Assembly: GCF_036867135.1 (NCBI RefSeq)
Contig: NZ_JBAJIJ010000003.1
Location: forward strand, 62,001-126,000
Reading direction: 5' to 3'
Source: Aeromicrobium sp. Sec7.5
GTDB lineage: Bacteria; Actinomycetota; Actinomycetes; Propionibacteriales; Nocardioidaceae
Length of the DNA: 64,000 nucleotides
The notes under the pieces were generated by a model. It did not search any database, was not told the DNA's origin, and saw only the letters and a list, made by a program, of their open reading frames with translations. Shown piece after piece: positions 44,921-53,133 of the stretch; positions within the stretch are counted from its first letter, which is position 1, and every line of letters begins with the position of its first letter. A program made the position numbers and the translations under genes.

Positions 44921-45736
44921 TTACCTGTCCGCCAGCCGCACGGGGTCGTTGCCGGGCAGGCCGGCGAAGGTCTGGATGACGTCGAGCCAGCCGTCGGCGG
45001 CGTCGCCCTCGGCCCGGACGTCGACGTCGTCGCGGTGGCGGCGGCGGGTGGCCAGGAGCGCGAAGTCCCAGGCGTCGCCGGTGACGCGATCGGCAGCGTC
45101 CTCCGGACCCCACGTCCAGAGCCCGCCCGAGGGCGCCGTGAGCTCGACGCGCACCTCGGCGGCCGGGGCCTCGAGACCACGCATCAGGTAGGCGAAGCCG
45201 CGGGTGCGGACCCCGAGGTGGCAGACGTTGCGGACGCGATCGGTCCGCGGCACCTCCAGGCCCAGCGCCTCGGCGACGTCCTGACCGTGCGCCCACGTCT
45301 CCATGTGCCGCGCGGTCGCCATCGAGGTTGCGCTCATGGGCGGGCCGAACCACTCGATCTTGGTGCCCGACGGCACGGCCGCGAGCGCGTCGGACAGGCG
45401 GTGCCGGGAGTCGCGCCAGTGGTGCAGCAGCGAGTCGGGCGCGATCTCCACGAGCCGCTCGGTCTCGCTGTCGACGAAGCCCGTCGGGTCCTGCTGCGCG
45501 ACGTGCTGCAGCAGCTTCCACTCCTCGCCAGCGGCGATCGCGGCGAGGCTGGCCCGGTCGGTCCAGAGCAGGTGCGCGACCTGGTGGGCCACGGTCCAGC
45601 CCTCGGGGGTCGTGACGGTCTCCCACCCGGCGTCGTCGAGACCGGCGACCCAGCCGTCGAGCTGCTCGCTCTCGGCGACGAGGTCGGCGACCACGGGGTT
45701 GGTCGGGGTGGGGTTCGTCGGGGTGGGGTCGGCCAT
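44921..45736 (-). CDS. TIGR03084-type DinB/MDMPI metal-binding protein
   Basis: A 271-residue DinB-like protein. After MADPTPTNPTPTNP it has TPEGWTVAHQVAHLLWTDRASL, WFGPPMSATSMATARHMETWAHGQDVAEALG in parts, with His residues at the usual metal-ligand places, then NVCHLGVRTRGFAYL. This matches the actinobacterial TIGR03084 group, often found beside AtuA operons. Mycothiol-linked chemistry is possible but untested. It is co-transcribed with the TetR gene: only one base separates the TetR stop from its ATG (TGAGATG). Confidence 0.83.
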   Translation of the reverse strand: MADPTPTNPTPTNPVVADLVAESEQLDGWVAGLDDAGWETVTTPEGWTVAHQVAHLLWTDRASLAAIAAGEEWKLLQHVAQQDPTGFVDSETERLVEIAPDSLLHHWRDSRHRLSDALAAVPSGTKIEWFGPPMSATSMATARHMETWAHGQDVAEALGLEVPRTDRVRNVCHLGVRTRGFAYLMRGLEAPAAEVRVELTAPSGGLWTWGPEDAADRVTGDAWDFALLATRRRHRDDVDVRAEGDAADGWLDVIQTFAGLPGNDPVRLADR

Positions 45737-45737
45737 C

Positions 45738-46382
45738 TCAGGTCTCCAGCTCACGGTCGAGGGTGTCGGCCCAGGCGTCGAGGATCGACGCCCGTCGGGC
45801 GCTGTCGTCGGTGAGCGACGCGGCCAGCCCGAGGCCGCGCGCCAGGTCGAGGGTCGCCTGCACGTGCTGGCGGTTGCGGCCCCGGCTCTCGTCGACGCCG
45901 AGCAGGGCCAGGGTGTAGGCGTGTGCGTCCCGTCCGAAGCGCCGCTCGAGGGGCACGACGGCGTCCCGCAGGACGGCATCGGTGCGGGCCGCGACCCAGA
46001 GCTCGAGCGCCGCGAAGAAGACCGGCGACACGTACTGGGCCGCGATCAGGTCGAGTGCCGCGCGGGTGCGTCCCTGCGCCGGCAGGTCGGCCGCCGACTG
46101 CGCCAGCTCGAGCCGCCGCCGTTCGGTCAGGTGCTCCACGGCCGCGACGACCAGGTCCTGCTTGGTCGGGAAGTGGTGCAGCTGCGCTCCGCGGCTCACG
46201 CCGGCGCGCTGGCTGACCACGGTCGTGGTGGTGCCGGGCCAGCCGAGCTCCACGAGGCACTCGACGGTCGCCTCCATGAGCCGCAGCCGCATGACCCGGG
46301 TGCGCTCCCCCTGCGGCACGCGAGCCGCCGGTTCGAGGTCGGGCGCGACGGCCGGGTCGTCGGTGTGGGGGGTCGCGGACAC
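45738..46382 (-). CDS. TetR/AcrR-family regulator of the AtuA-acc operon
   Basis: A 214-residue TetR regulator. N-terminal HTH: LMEATVECLVELGW, TTTVVSQRAGVSRGAQLHHF, PTKQDLVVAAVEHL; helical ligand domain follows. GTG 46382 is chosen rather than GTG 46388, because the distance from its -10 box (six bases) is then the same as in the AtuA promoter, giving a leaderless mRNA. The gene carries the same 28-base operator as the AtuA promoter, so it probably represses itself and that operon and responds to an acyl-CoA from the pathway (inference). Confidence 0.88.
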   Translation of the reverse strand: MSATPHTDDPAVAPDLEPAARVPQGERTRVMRLRLMEATVECLVELGWPGTTTTVVSQRAGVSRGAQLHHFPTKQDLVVAAVEHLTERRRLELAQSAADLPAQGRTRAALDLIAAQYVSPVFFAALELWVAARTDAVLRDAVVPLERRFGRDAHAYTLALLGVDESRGRNRQHVQATLDLARGLGLAASLTDDSARRASILDAWADTLDRELET

Positions 46383-46388
46383 CCCCAC

Positions 46389-46432
46389 AGCATGGAGAGA
46401 CCCGCAGAAACAGTCAACCCTGCCGGTTTCTG
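46389..46432 (-). promoter_or_regulatory. Operator 2 and promoter of the TetR gene
   Basis: Inverted repeat CAGAAAC-N14-GTTTCTG at 46405-46432, 28 bases long, sharing AAACAGTCAACCCTG with operator 1. On the minus strand TTGACT (-35), 17 bases, CATGCT (-10, 46389-46394), then six bases to the GTG. Confidence 0.75.
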
Positions 46433-46539
46433 GTGTCGATCCTGGCGCCCGATCGTGGCTATTCTTCGGGCAGTCGCAGCAGGGGGCTGCGTCCGGGGCG
46501 GCCTCGGCCGCCCGTCGCCGACACCGTGGGGATCCATCG

Positions 46540-48420
46540 ATGAGCACCTTGCCTCCGCCGCCCGGCGCACCGGGACCCGAGACCAGCGCCGGCAGCGGCA
46601 CCCTGCCGCCCCCGCCCGGCGGCAGTGACGGGGCCACTGCCTCGGGCGGTCCCCCACGACGCAGCCGGCGCGGCCTGAAGATCGGCATCGGCGTGCTCGC
46701 GCTGGCGCTCGTCGCCGGTGCCGCGATCGGTGTGGTCGCCTACACCAAGCTCAGCGGCGGTGGACCTCAGCCGGCCGACGTCCTGCCGGCGAGCACGGTG
46801 GCCTACGTGCGCCTCGACCTCGACCCGTCCGCGAGCCAGAAGATCGCGCTGCTGGACCTGATCAACCGTGTGCCCGAGGTCCGCCAGGAGCTCGGCCTCG
46901 AGGACGTCGACTCGCAGGCCGATCTCCGTGAGGTAGCGTTCACCGACTGGTTCGGCCTCGAGGACGCCTGCGGCGTCGACTACGAGGACGACGTGAAGCC
47001 GTGGATCGGCGAGCGGGTGGGCCTGGGCCTGATCGGCAGCTTCGAGATCACCGACGACGAGGACGAGACCGAGCGGAGCATCGCCGAGAACTCCGTCCTC
47101 GTCCTCCAGGTCACCGACGAGGACAAGGCCCGCGCGGGCATCACGAAGCTCGTCGAGGAGTGCGGCGTGCTCGAGGACGTCGCCGGCGAGCTCGGCGACG
47201 ACCTCGACGAGCCGGGCATCGCGTTCCGCGACGGCTATGCGCTCGTGACCATCTCCCCCGACAGCGCCGAGGCGGTCGACGCGGCCGCCGGCGAGGGCAC
47301 CCTCGGCGGCGACAACGAGAAGTTCAGCGACGACATGGACACGCTCGGCGAGGACGGTGTCGCGTCGGTCTGGTACGACCAGGGCGCCCTGTTCGAGAAG
47401 GCCCAGGAGGCCATCGAGGAGCTCGGCGACGACGCCCCCGCCGACATCGAGGCGTTCCTCGAGGCCTACGAGATCCTCGACACCGCGGCAGTCACGGTCC
47501 GCGCCACCGACGACTCGCTCGAGGCCGCCGGCGTCACGACGCTCACCCGCGACCTCGACACGCCCGACGAGGACGGCATCGCGGGCCTGCCCGAGGACAC
47601 CCTGATCGGGGCGTCCCTGGTCGGCGGCAGCCAGTTCGCCGACAACATCTGGAGCTCGATCCTGCCCCTGGGCGAGCTGTTCTTCGCCTTCGAGGCGATC
47701 GATGAGTGCTTCCCCGGCGACGAGCCCGACGCCGTCGAGCCCGATGCCAGCCCGGTGCCGGAGCCCGAGCTCGAGCCGGTCGATCCCACGGTGCCGGCGC
47801 CGCCCGAGCCGGTCGATCCGGGCACCGCGATCCCCGAGGAGGAGGAGGACTTCCAGGAGTGCACTCCCCCGACGTTCGACGACGCCCTGGAGGACTTCGA
47901 GGACGAGACCGGACTCACCCTGCCGGAGGACCTCGGGACGCTGCTCGGTGACGAGCTGAACATCTACGTCGGGTCCGACGGCCTCGACGACCTGGACCGC
48001 GCGCGGGACCTGGACGACCTGCTCGACACGGTCAAGGCCGGGATCGAGATCACGTCCGACGGCGACGTGGTCGGCGTGCTGGAGTCGCTGGTCGACTACG
48101 TGGGGATCGACCTCGACATCACCGAGACCGACGACGGCGCCATCATCGCGACGAACGACGACGCGGCCGAGACGCTGGAGTCCGACGACGGCCTGTCCGG
48201 GTCCGAGGCCTTCGGCTCCGTGATCGGGGAGCACGACCGCCCGCTCGGCGGGCTGTTCGTCGACATCGGCGGAGTCGTCGAGGGGCTCAAGGCGGCCGGT
48301 GCGCCGTCGGACCTCACGGACGACGTGTCGTTCCTGCGGGCGTTCGGCCTCGCGGTCTGGCTCGAGGCCGACGACGCGGTCGGCTTCAGCGCCAAGCTCA
48401 GCTTCAACCCGGAGGACTGA
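46540..48420 (+). CDS. DUF3352 domain membrane-anchored protein
   Basis: A 626-residue protein: a Pro-rich cytoplasmic start with two LPPPPG motifs, Arg-rich patch, TM helix (about 47-68), then a long extracytoplasmic part of DUF3352 type starting DVLPASTVAYVRLDLDPSASQK. An Asp/Glu/Pro-rich insert (about 393-440, EPDASPVPEPELEPVDP...) sits between two similar halves and holds Cys pairs. Strongly acidic, like the lipoproteins at 7-9 kb. Function unknown; distant likeness to LolA/DUF-type lipid-binding barrels cannot be tested here. Divergent from the TetR gene. Confidence 0.83.
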   Translation: MSTLPPPPGAPGPETSAGSGTLPPPPGGSDGATASGGPPRRSRRGLKIGIGVLALALVAGAAIGVVAYTKLSGGGPQPADVLPASTVAYVRLDLDPSASQKIALLDLINRVPEVRQELGLEDVDSQADLREVAFTDWFGLEDACGVDYEDDVKPWIGERVGLGLIGSFEITDDEDETERSIAENSVLVLQVTDEDKARAGITKLVEECGVLEDVAGELGDDLDEPGIAFRDGYALVTISPDSAEAVDAAAGEGTLGGDNEKFSDDMDTLGEDGVASVWYDQGALFEKAQEAIEELGDDAPADIEAFLEAYEILDTAAVTVRATDDSLEAAGVTTLTRDLDTPDEDGIAGLPEDTLIGASLVGGSQFADNIWSSILPLGELFFAFEAIDECFPGDEPDAVEPDASPVPEPELEPVDPTVPAPPEPVDPGTAIPEEEEDFQECTPPTFDDALEDFEDETGLTLPEDLGTLLGDELNIYVGSDGLDDLDRARDLDDLLDTVKAGIEITSDGDVVGVLESLVDYVGIDLDITETDDGAIIATNDDAAETLESDDGLSGSEAFGSVIGEHDRPLGGLFVDIGGVVEGLKAAGAPSDLTDDVSFLRAFGLAVWLEADDAVGFSAKLSFNPED

Positions 48421-48460
48421 CGCCACCACGCAGAGCCGCGCCACCCGTTGGTGGCCACCC

Positions 48461-48616
48461 CGCTGGTCGAGTGCTCGGCGAGCCCTGGCGAGCCGGCGTA
48501 TCGAGACCCGGTCAGGTGCAGGCACCCCTCAACCACCGGCCGGTCCCACCGAGATCCTCCACCTGACCGGGTCTCGATACGCTCCGGCCGCGGGCGGCCT
48601 ACGCACTCGACCAGCG
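48461..48616. repeat. Dispersed palindrome, copy C (complete)
   Basis: Left arm CGCTGGTCGAGTGCTCGGCG...GTATCGAGACC and right arm GGTCTCGATACGC...ACTCGACCAGCG flank a centre containing GGTCAGGTG and CACCTGACC. It fills the 229-base gap between two convergent genes; another CACTCGACCAGC follows at 48628. Confidence 0.82.
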
Positions 48617-48649
48617 AAGTGGTGCAGCACTCGACCAGCAGGTGGGTGG

Positions 48650-49909
48650 CTAGCCCCGGCGCCAGAACTGCCACCAGCGGCGGGGGGCCGGCCCGGCCGC
48701 GGTCCGCGGACCGGGGCCGGGGACCGCGGCACCCACGACGTAGCCGTCGACGGCTGCGGCCTCCGGCGAGCCCTCCGACACGACCTCGCCCGTGAGGGGC
48801 TCGGCCGACACGTGGTCCTGGTCGGTGAGCGGCGCCTCGTCGGCGACCTCCTCGCCCACGGCGAGGCGGACGAAGCGTCCGGCGAGGCGGACCGCCTCGC
48901 GGCTCTCCTCGAGCACGTCGACCACCACCGGGAACGCGTGCACCTGGCCGCGCCACAGGTGGGTCTCGACCTCCACGCCGCGGGCCGAGAGCTGCACGGC
49001 GAGGGCCTCGACCTCGGGCCGGAGGATCTCGTCCTCGACCGCCACGAGGAACGTCGGCGAGTCGATCAGGTGGACCGCGTCGAGCGGGGAGTCGAAGCCC
49101 TCGATCGCGCCCTCCTCGGGCATCCACCGCCGGCGGACCGTACGGATCTTGCGCAGCGGCAGGTAGGCGTCGTTGACCCGGCTGACGCGCTCGATGCCCT
49201 CCTTGTCGACGCGATCGGGGTCGAGGCTGAGCAGCGGCGAGAAGCCGACGATGGCGGCCGGGCGCGGGAGCCCGCGACTGGTCGCCAGCTCGGCGACCTT
49301 CATCGCGAGGTACCCGCCGGCGGAGTCGCCGGCCACGACGAGCTTGCCGGGGTGGGTCGACTCGGTGGCCAGGGCCTCGTACGCCGTGATGGCGTCGCTG
49401 ACGGAGTCGGCCACGGCGCCGTGCGGCAGCTGCACGTAGTCGACGGAGATCACGGTGCCGCCGGTCGTGAGCGCCAACCGCTCGCAGACGCGGCGGTGCG
49501 TCTCGATGCTGCCGGAGAAGAAGCCGCCGCCGTGGAAGTACAGGACCGTCACCTCGCTCGGGGGCCCGTAGCGGTGGTTCATCGCCTCCGCGGGGACCCC
49601 CCCGAGGCTGAGGACCGCGCGGTCGACGTGCTCCGACCGGGGTCGCTTCGCGGAGAGCGCGTCCAGGCGGTGCACGAGCGCCAGGGTGTGATCGGTGAAG
49701 GGGAGCAGCACCAGCATGGGCTTGGCGACCAGGCGCAGCCCCCGCGCCAGCACGCGGGCCCGCAGGGTGGGCGTCTCGTGCACGATGGCCTGCTCGTGCA
49801 CGACCTGCAGGGGCCCGCGACCTCGACGCACCACGCGCAGAGCGCCGTCGCGGGGCGCGTCGGTGCGCTCCCACACGCTGGTCTGGCGATTCTTGAACTC
49901 GGCACTCAT
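48650..49909 (-). CDS. Alpha/beta hydrolase, hormone-sensitive-lipase family (LipR-like esterase)
   Basis: A 419-residue esterase. HGGGF (126-130), nucleophile Ser196 in GDSAGGY, acid Asp293 (VAVEDEIL) and His324 (GQVHAFP) form the HSL-family catalytic set. A long C-terminal tail is acidic and ends in PRRWWQFWRRG, which could touch the membrane. It stands back to back with the Baeyer-Villiger monooxygenase; the usual logic of such pairs is ketone to ester, then ester hydrolysis, as with MymA and LipR in mycobacteria. ATG 49909 with a weak AAGG site. Confidence 0.87.
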   Translation of the reverse strand: MSAEFKNRQTSVWERTDAPRDGALRVVRRGRGPLQVVHEQAIVHETPTLRARVLARGLRLVAKPMLVLLPFTDHTLALVHRLDALSAKRPRSEHVDRAVLSLGGVPAEAMNHRYGPPSEVTVLYFHGGGFFSGSIETHRRVCERLALTTGGTVISVDYVQLPHGAVADSVSDAITAYEALATESTHPGKLVVAGDSAGGYLAMKVAELATSRGLPRPAAIVGFSPLLSLDPDRVDKEGIERVSRVNDAYLPLRKIRTVRRRWMPEEGAIEGFDSPLDAVHLIDSPTFLVAVEDEILRPEVEALAVQLSARGVEVETHLWRGQVHAFPVVVDVLEESREAVRLAGRFVRLAVGEEVADEAPLTDQDHVSAEPLTGEVVSEGSPEAAAVDGYVVGAAVPGPGPRTAAGPAPRRWWQFWRRG

Positions 49910-50026
49910 GACCTTCACGGTAGCCACCTGTCGCGTCGGAGCACGGATCCAGGGACGTATCTCACACGTCTGGACGACCATGTTTGCGCAGGTCAGGCGT
50001 GGGAACGGAGCCGTCACCCCTTGCGG

Positions 50027-50041
50027 GATACCGTCGGTATC
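50027..50041. promoter_or_regulatory. GATAC-N5-GTATC operator ahead of the BVMO gene
   Basis: GATACCGTCGGTATC is a perfect palindrome around one base, 15 bases upstream of the BVMO start and within the 147-base divergent gap to the esterase gene. The same 5-5-5 design, followed by TG, lies before the SDR pair at 59977-60001. Confidence 0.65.
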
Positions 50042-50056
50042 TGGGACCGTGAAGCC

Positions 50057-51586
50057 ATGAACGCTGTGACCGGCACCACGTCCGGGGTTTCGCGCGCGCC
50101 CGACGCCCACGTCCACGACGCCGTCATCGTGGGGGCCGGATTCGGAGGCATGGGGGCCGCGATCGCGCTGCGCCAGCGCGGGCGGCGCGACGTCGTGATC
50201 CTCGAGCGCGAGGACGACCTCGGCGGCACGTGGCACGTCAACCGGTACCCGGGCATCGCGGTCGACATCCCGTCGTCGACCTACTCGTACTCGTTCGCGC
50301 CGAATCCGTACTGGTCACGCCTGTACGCACCCGGCGCCGAGCTCAAGAAGTACGCCGACCACGTGGCGGCGCTGTACGAGCTGCGGCCGTCCATGCGCTT
50401 CGGCGTCTCGGTCGAGCGCGCGGCGTGGGACGAGGCCGGCGGGGCCTGGGTCGTCACGCAGAGCGACGGCGCCACGGTCCGCGGTCGTCTCCTGCTGACC
50501 GCCACCGGGTTCCTGTCGCAGCCCCGGTTGCCCGACATCCCCGGCGTCGAGACGTTCGCCGGGAAGGTCATCCACACCGCCGCCTGGGACGCCGACCACG
50601 ACCTGACCGGCGAGGACGTCGCCGTCATCGGCACAGGCGCCACCGCGGTGCAGCTCGTGCCCGAGGTCGCCCGCGTGGCCCGCCACCTCACCGTCTACCA
50701 GCGCACCGCGATCTGGGTGACGCCGAAGCTCGACGGTCCGGTCCCCCGCGCGGTGCAGCGACTCTTCGCGGCCGTCCCCCTCACGCAGCGTGTCGCACGC
50801 GGCGTGGGCAGCGCGGTGCTCGAGGCGATCATGGTGACCGGGGTGCTCCGGTACGAGCGGTTCAGCTCGTTCAACCGCGCTGCCGCATCGGCCGCGACGC
50901 GCCACCTCCACCGCCAGGTGAGCGATCCGGAGCTGCGCCGCAAGCTCACCCCCGACTACTCGTTCGGCTGCAAGCGGCCCACCTTCTCCAACACGTACTT
51001 CCCGACGTTCACCCAGCCGCACGTCGACCTCGAGACGACGTCGATCGCGCACGTCGACGAGCGGGGCATCGTCACGACCGACGGCCGCCGGCGCGACATC
51101 GACACGCTCGTGCTGGCGACGGGATTCGACCTGTGGGACGCCAACTTCCCGGCGTTCACGATCGAGGGCACAGGCGGCAAGGACCTCGGCGCGTTCTGGC
51201 GCAGCGAGCGCTTCCAGGCGTACGAGGGCGTCAGCGTGCCGGGCTTCCCGAACTTCTTCAGCCTCAACTCGCCGTGGTCGTACTCGGGCCTGTCGTACTT
51301 CACGACGATCGAGTCGCAGATGAAGCACATCGACCGGCTGCTGACCGAGGTCGACCGCCGGGGCGCGAGCCGCTTCGAGGTCACCGAGGAGGCCAACGCG
51401 CGGTTCCTCGCTCAGGTACGCCGCCAGGTGGGCAGCTCGGTCTTCGCCCACGGCAGCTGCGGCACGTCGCGCAGCTACTACTTCAACCAGCACGGCGAGG
51501 CCACGCTCCTGCGCCCGACCTCGACCCTCAACGCCTTCCGCGAGGCCGGCCGCTTCCCCCTCTCCGACTACGACCTGGCCTCCTAG
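50057..51586 (+). CDS. Baeyer-Villiger-type flavin monooxygenase (MymA/EthA-like)
   Basis: A 509-residue class B flavoprotein monooxygenase. FAD motif GAGFGGMG (26-33), the BVMO fingerprint FxGxxxHxxxWD at 167-178 (FAGKVIHTAAWD), and NADPH motif GTGATA (192-197) are all present, as are the ATGF (near 360) and PWSYSGL segments. It should insert oxygen next to a carbonyl or oxidise a sulfur or nitrogen. Divergent from an esterase gene, and its promoter palindrome recurs before two SDR genes, as if ketone formation, oxidation and hydrolysis were co-controlled. Confidence 0.9.
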   Translation: MNAVTGTTSGVSRAPDAHVHDAVIVGAGFGGMGAAIALRQRGRRDVVILEREDDLGGTWHVNRYPGIAVDIPSSTYSYSFAPNPYWSRLYAPGAELKKYADHVAALYELRPSMRFGVSVERAAWDEAGGAWVVTQSDGATVRGRLLLTATGFLSQPRLPDIPGVETFAGKVIHTAAWDADHDLTGEDVAVIGTGATAVQLVPEVARVARHLTVYQRTAIWVTPKLDGPVPRAVQRLFAAVPLTQRVARGVGSAVLEAIMVTGVLRYERFSSFNRAAASAATRHLHRQVSDPELRRKLTPDYSFGCKRPTFSNTYFPTFTQPHVDLETTSIAHVDERGIVTTDGRRRDIDTLVLATGFDLWDANFPAFTIEGTGGKDLGAFWRSERFQAYEGVSVPGFPNFFSLNSPWSYSGLSYFTTIESQMKHIDRLLTEVDRRGASRFEVTEEANARFLAQVRRQVGSSVFAHGSCGTSRSYYFNQHGEATLLRPTSTLNAFREAGRFPLSDYDLAS

Positions 51587-51592
51587 AGGGGC

Positions 51593-51680
51593 CCGCTCGC
51601 GAGAGACTTTGTTGGTGGTCAGGAGAGACTTCGTGCCAACAAACTCTCTCCTGTGTACACACAAACTCTCTCGCGAGCGG
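51593..51680. repeat. Nested palindrome of GAGAGACTT units
   Basis: Outer 14-bp stem CCGCTCGCGAGAGA (51593-51606) with its complement at 51667-51680; inside, CAGGAGAGA pairs with TCTCTCCTG and TTTGTTGG with CCAACAAA. The element consists of two GAGAGACTT and two AAACTCTCTC units, so several alternative foldings exist. Located between two codirectional genes. Confidence 0.82.
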
Positions 51681-51714
51681 TACGTGAGCCGGGGGCGTCG
51701 ATAGGGTCGGGAGC

Positions 51715-53034
51715 ATGGTGACGCTGGCGGACCTGCAGGTGACGAGGCTCGGGGAGTGCACGGTCCCGTCGCCGCTCGCGTCGTACGTCGGCGGGCGGGC
51801 CACGAACCAGTACTACGTCGGCGAGGACGACCGCATCCTGTTCGACGACACCGTCGAGCTCGTGCGCGCCCGCGGGCTGCCGCTCGACGAGATGCCCTCG
51901 TTCGAGACCGGCGGACCGCGCGCCGACATCTACTTCGAGCCCAGCAAGACTCGTGTCGGCATCGTGACGTGCGGAGGGCTGTGCCCGGGCCTCAACGACG
52001 TCATCCGTGCCCTCGTGCTGGAGCTGCACGAGCACTACGGCGTGACCGACGTGACCGGCTTCCGCAACGGGTTCGCCGGGCTCGTGCCCGAGCACGGGCT
52101 CAGCCCGATCCATCTCACACCGGAGTTCGTGCAGACGATCCACGAGCGCGGCGGCACGGTGCTCGGCTCCTCGCGCGGCGCGCAGGACGTCGGGGTCATG
52201 GTCGACACCCTGCAACGTCGACGCATCGACATCCTCTTCGTGATCGGCGGCGACGGCTCGCTGCACGGCGCGCACCGCATCGCGGAGGAGGCGCTCGCCC
52301 GCGACGCGGGCATCGCGGTCGTGGGCGTGCCGAAGACGATCGACAACGACATCCCGCACATCGGCCAGAGCTTCGGCTTCCAGACCGCCTACTCGCGGGC
52401 CGCGCAGTCGATCAAGGCCGCGAAGATCGAGGCCGAGGCGGCCATCAACGGCATCGGGATCGTCAAGGTCATGGGTCGGCACGCGGGCTTCATCGCCTGC
52501 TACTCCGCGATCGCCAACCACGACGCCGACTTCGTGCTGATCCCCGAGGTGCCGTTCGACCTCGACGGCGACAACGGCCTGCTCGCGCACGTCCGGCGCA
52601 CCGTCGAGGACCAGGGCCACGCGGTCCTCGTGGTCGCGGAGGGTGCCGGACAGGAGCACCTGCCCCACGCCGAGACGACCGACGCGTCCGGCAACAAGCG
52701 GCTCGCCGACATCGGCCGTCTCCTGCGCGAGCGCATCGGCGACGACTTCGAGGCCCGCGGCGAGGAGGCGCTGTTCCGCTACTTCGACCCGGGCTACTTC
52801 ATCCGCTCGGTCCCGGCCGACCCGGCCGACTCCGTCTACTGCGCGCGGCTGGCCCAGACCGCGGTGCACGCGGGCATGGCCGGGCGCACGGACCTGGTCG
52901 TGGGCCGCCGCCGGCACCGGTTCGTGCACGTGCCGATCGCCTACGTCACGCACCGCACCCACGGGGTCTCCCCCGACGGCGACCTCTGGCTGAGCGTGCT
53001 CGAGTCGACCTCGCAGCCGCACGACATGACCTGA
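51715..53034 (+). CDS. 6-phosphofructokinase, ATP-type by motif
   Basis: A 439-residue phosphofructokinase of the long bacterial group. After an N-terminal extension of about 80 residues come GIVTCGGLCPGLNDVIRALV, the nucleotide motif GGDGSLHGA (Gly rather than the Asp of PPi-dependent enzymes), PKTIDNDI with the catalytic Asp, and KVMGRHAGFIA. It phosphorylates fructose 6-phosphate in glycolysis. PKTIDND is shared by PPi and ATP types, so the donor is inferred mainly from GGDGS. It follows the nested palindrome and is transcribed toward metY. Confidence 0.88.
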   Translation: MVTLADLQVTRLGECTVPSPLASYVGGRATNQYYVGEDDRILFDDTVELVRARGLPLDEMPSFETGGPRADIYFEPSKTRVGIVTCGGLCPGLNDVIRALVLELHEHYGVTDVTGFRNGFAGLVPEHGLSPIHLTPEFVQTIHERGGTVLGSSRGAQDVGVMVDTLQRRRIDILFVIGGDGSLHGAHRIAEEALARDAGIAVVGVPKTIDNDIPHIGQSFGFQTAYSRAAQSIKAAKIEAEAAINGIGIVKVMGRHAGFIACYSAIANHDADFVLIPEVPFDLDGDNGLLAHVRRTVEDQGHAVLVVAEGAGQEHLPHAETTDASGNKRLADIGRLLRERIGDDFEARGEEALFRYFDPGYFIRSVPADPADSVYCARLAQTAVHAGMAGRTDLVVGRRRHRFVHVPIAYVTHRTHGVSPDGDLWLSVLESTSQPHDMT

Positions 53035-53133
53035 GCGGGACCTCTGCGGGCTTCCACACTGTGAGACGACTGTCCACCTTCGCCGTTGCGTGCGATTCTG
53101 GAAGCCGAGCCACCCGACCCTTCAGGAGTCCCC

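Noticed and set aside
45982..46539. Long N-terminal extension of the DUF3352 gene over the TetR gene
   Set aside because: The extension is antisense to the TetR gene and its promoter; the ATG at 46540 gives the usual DUF3352 start with its TM helix.
53035..53133. SAM riboswitch before metY
   Set aside because: The region is only 99 bases and I could not find the helices or conserved bases of any SAM riboswitch.
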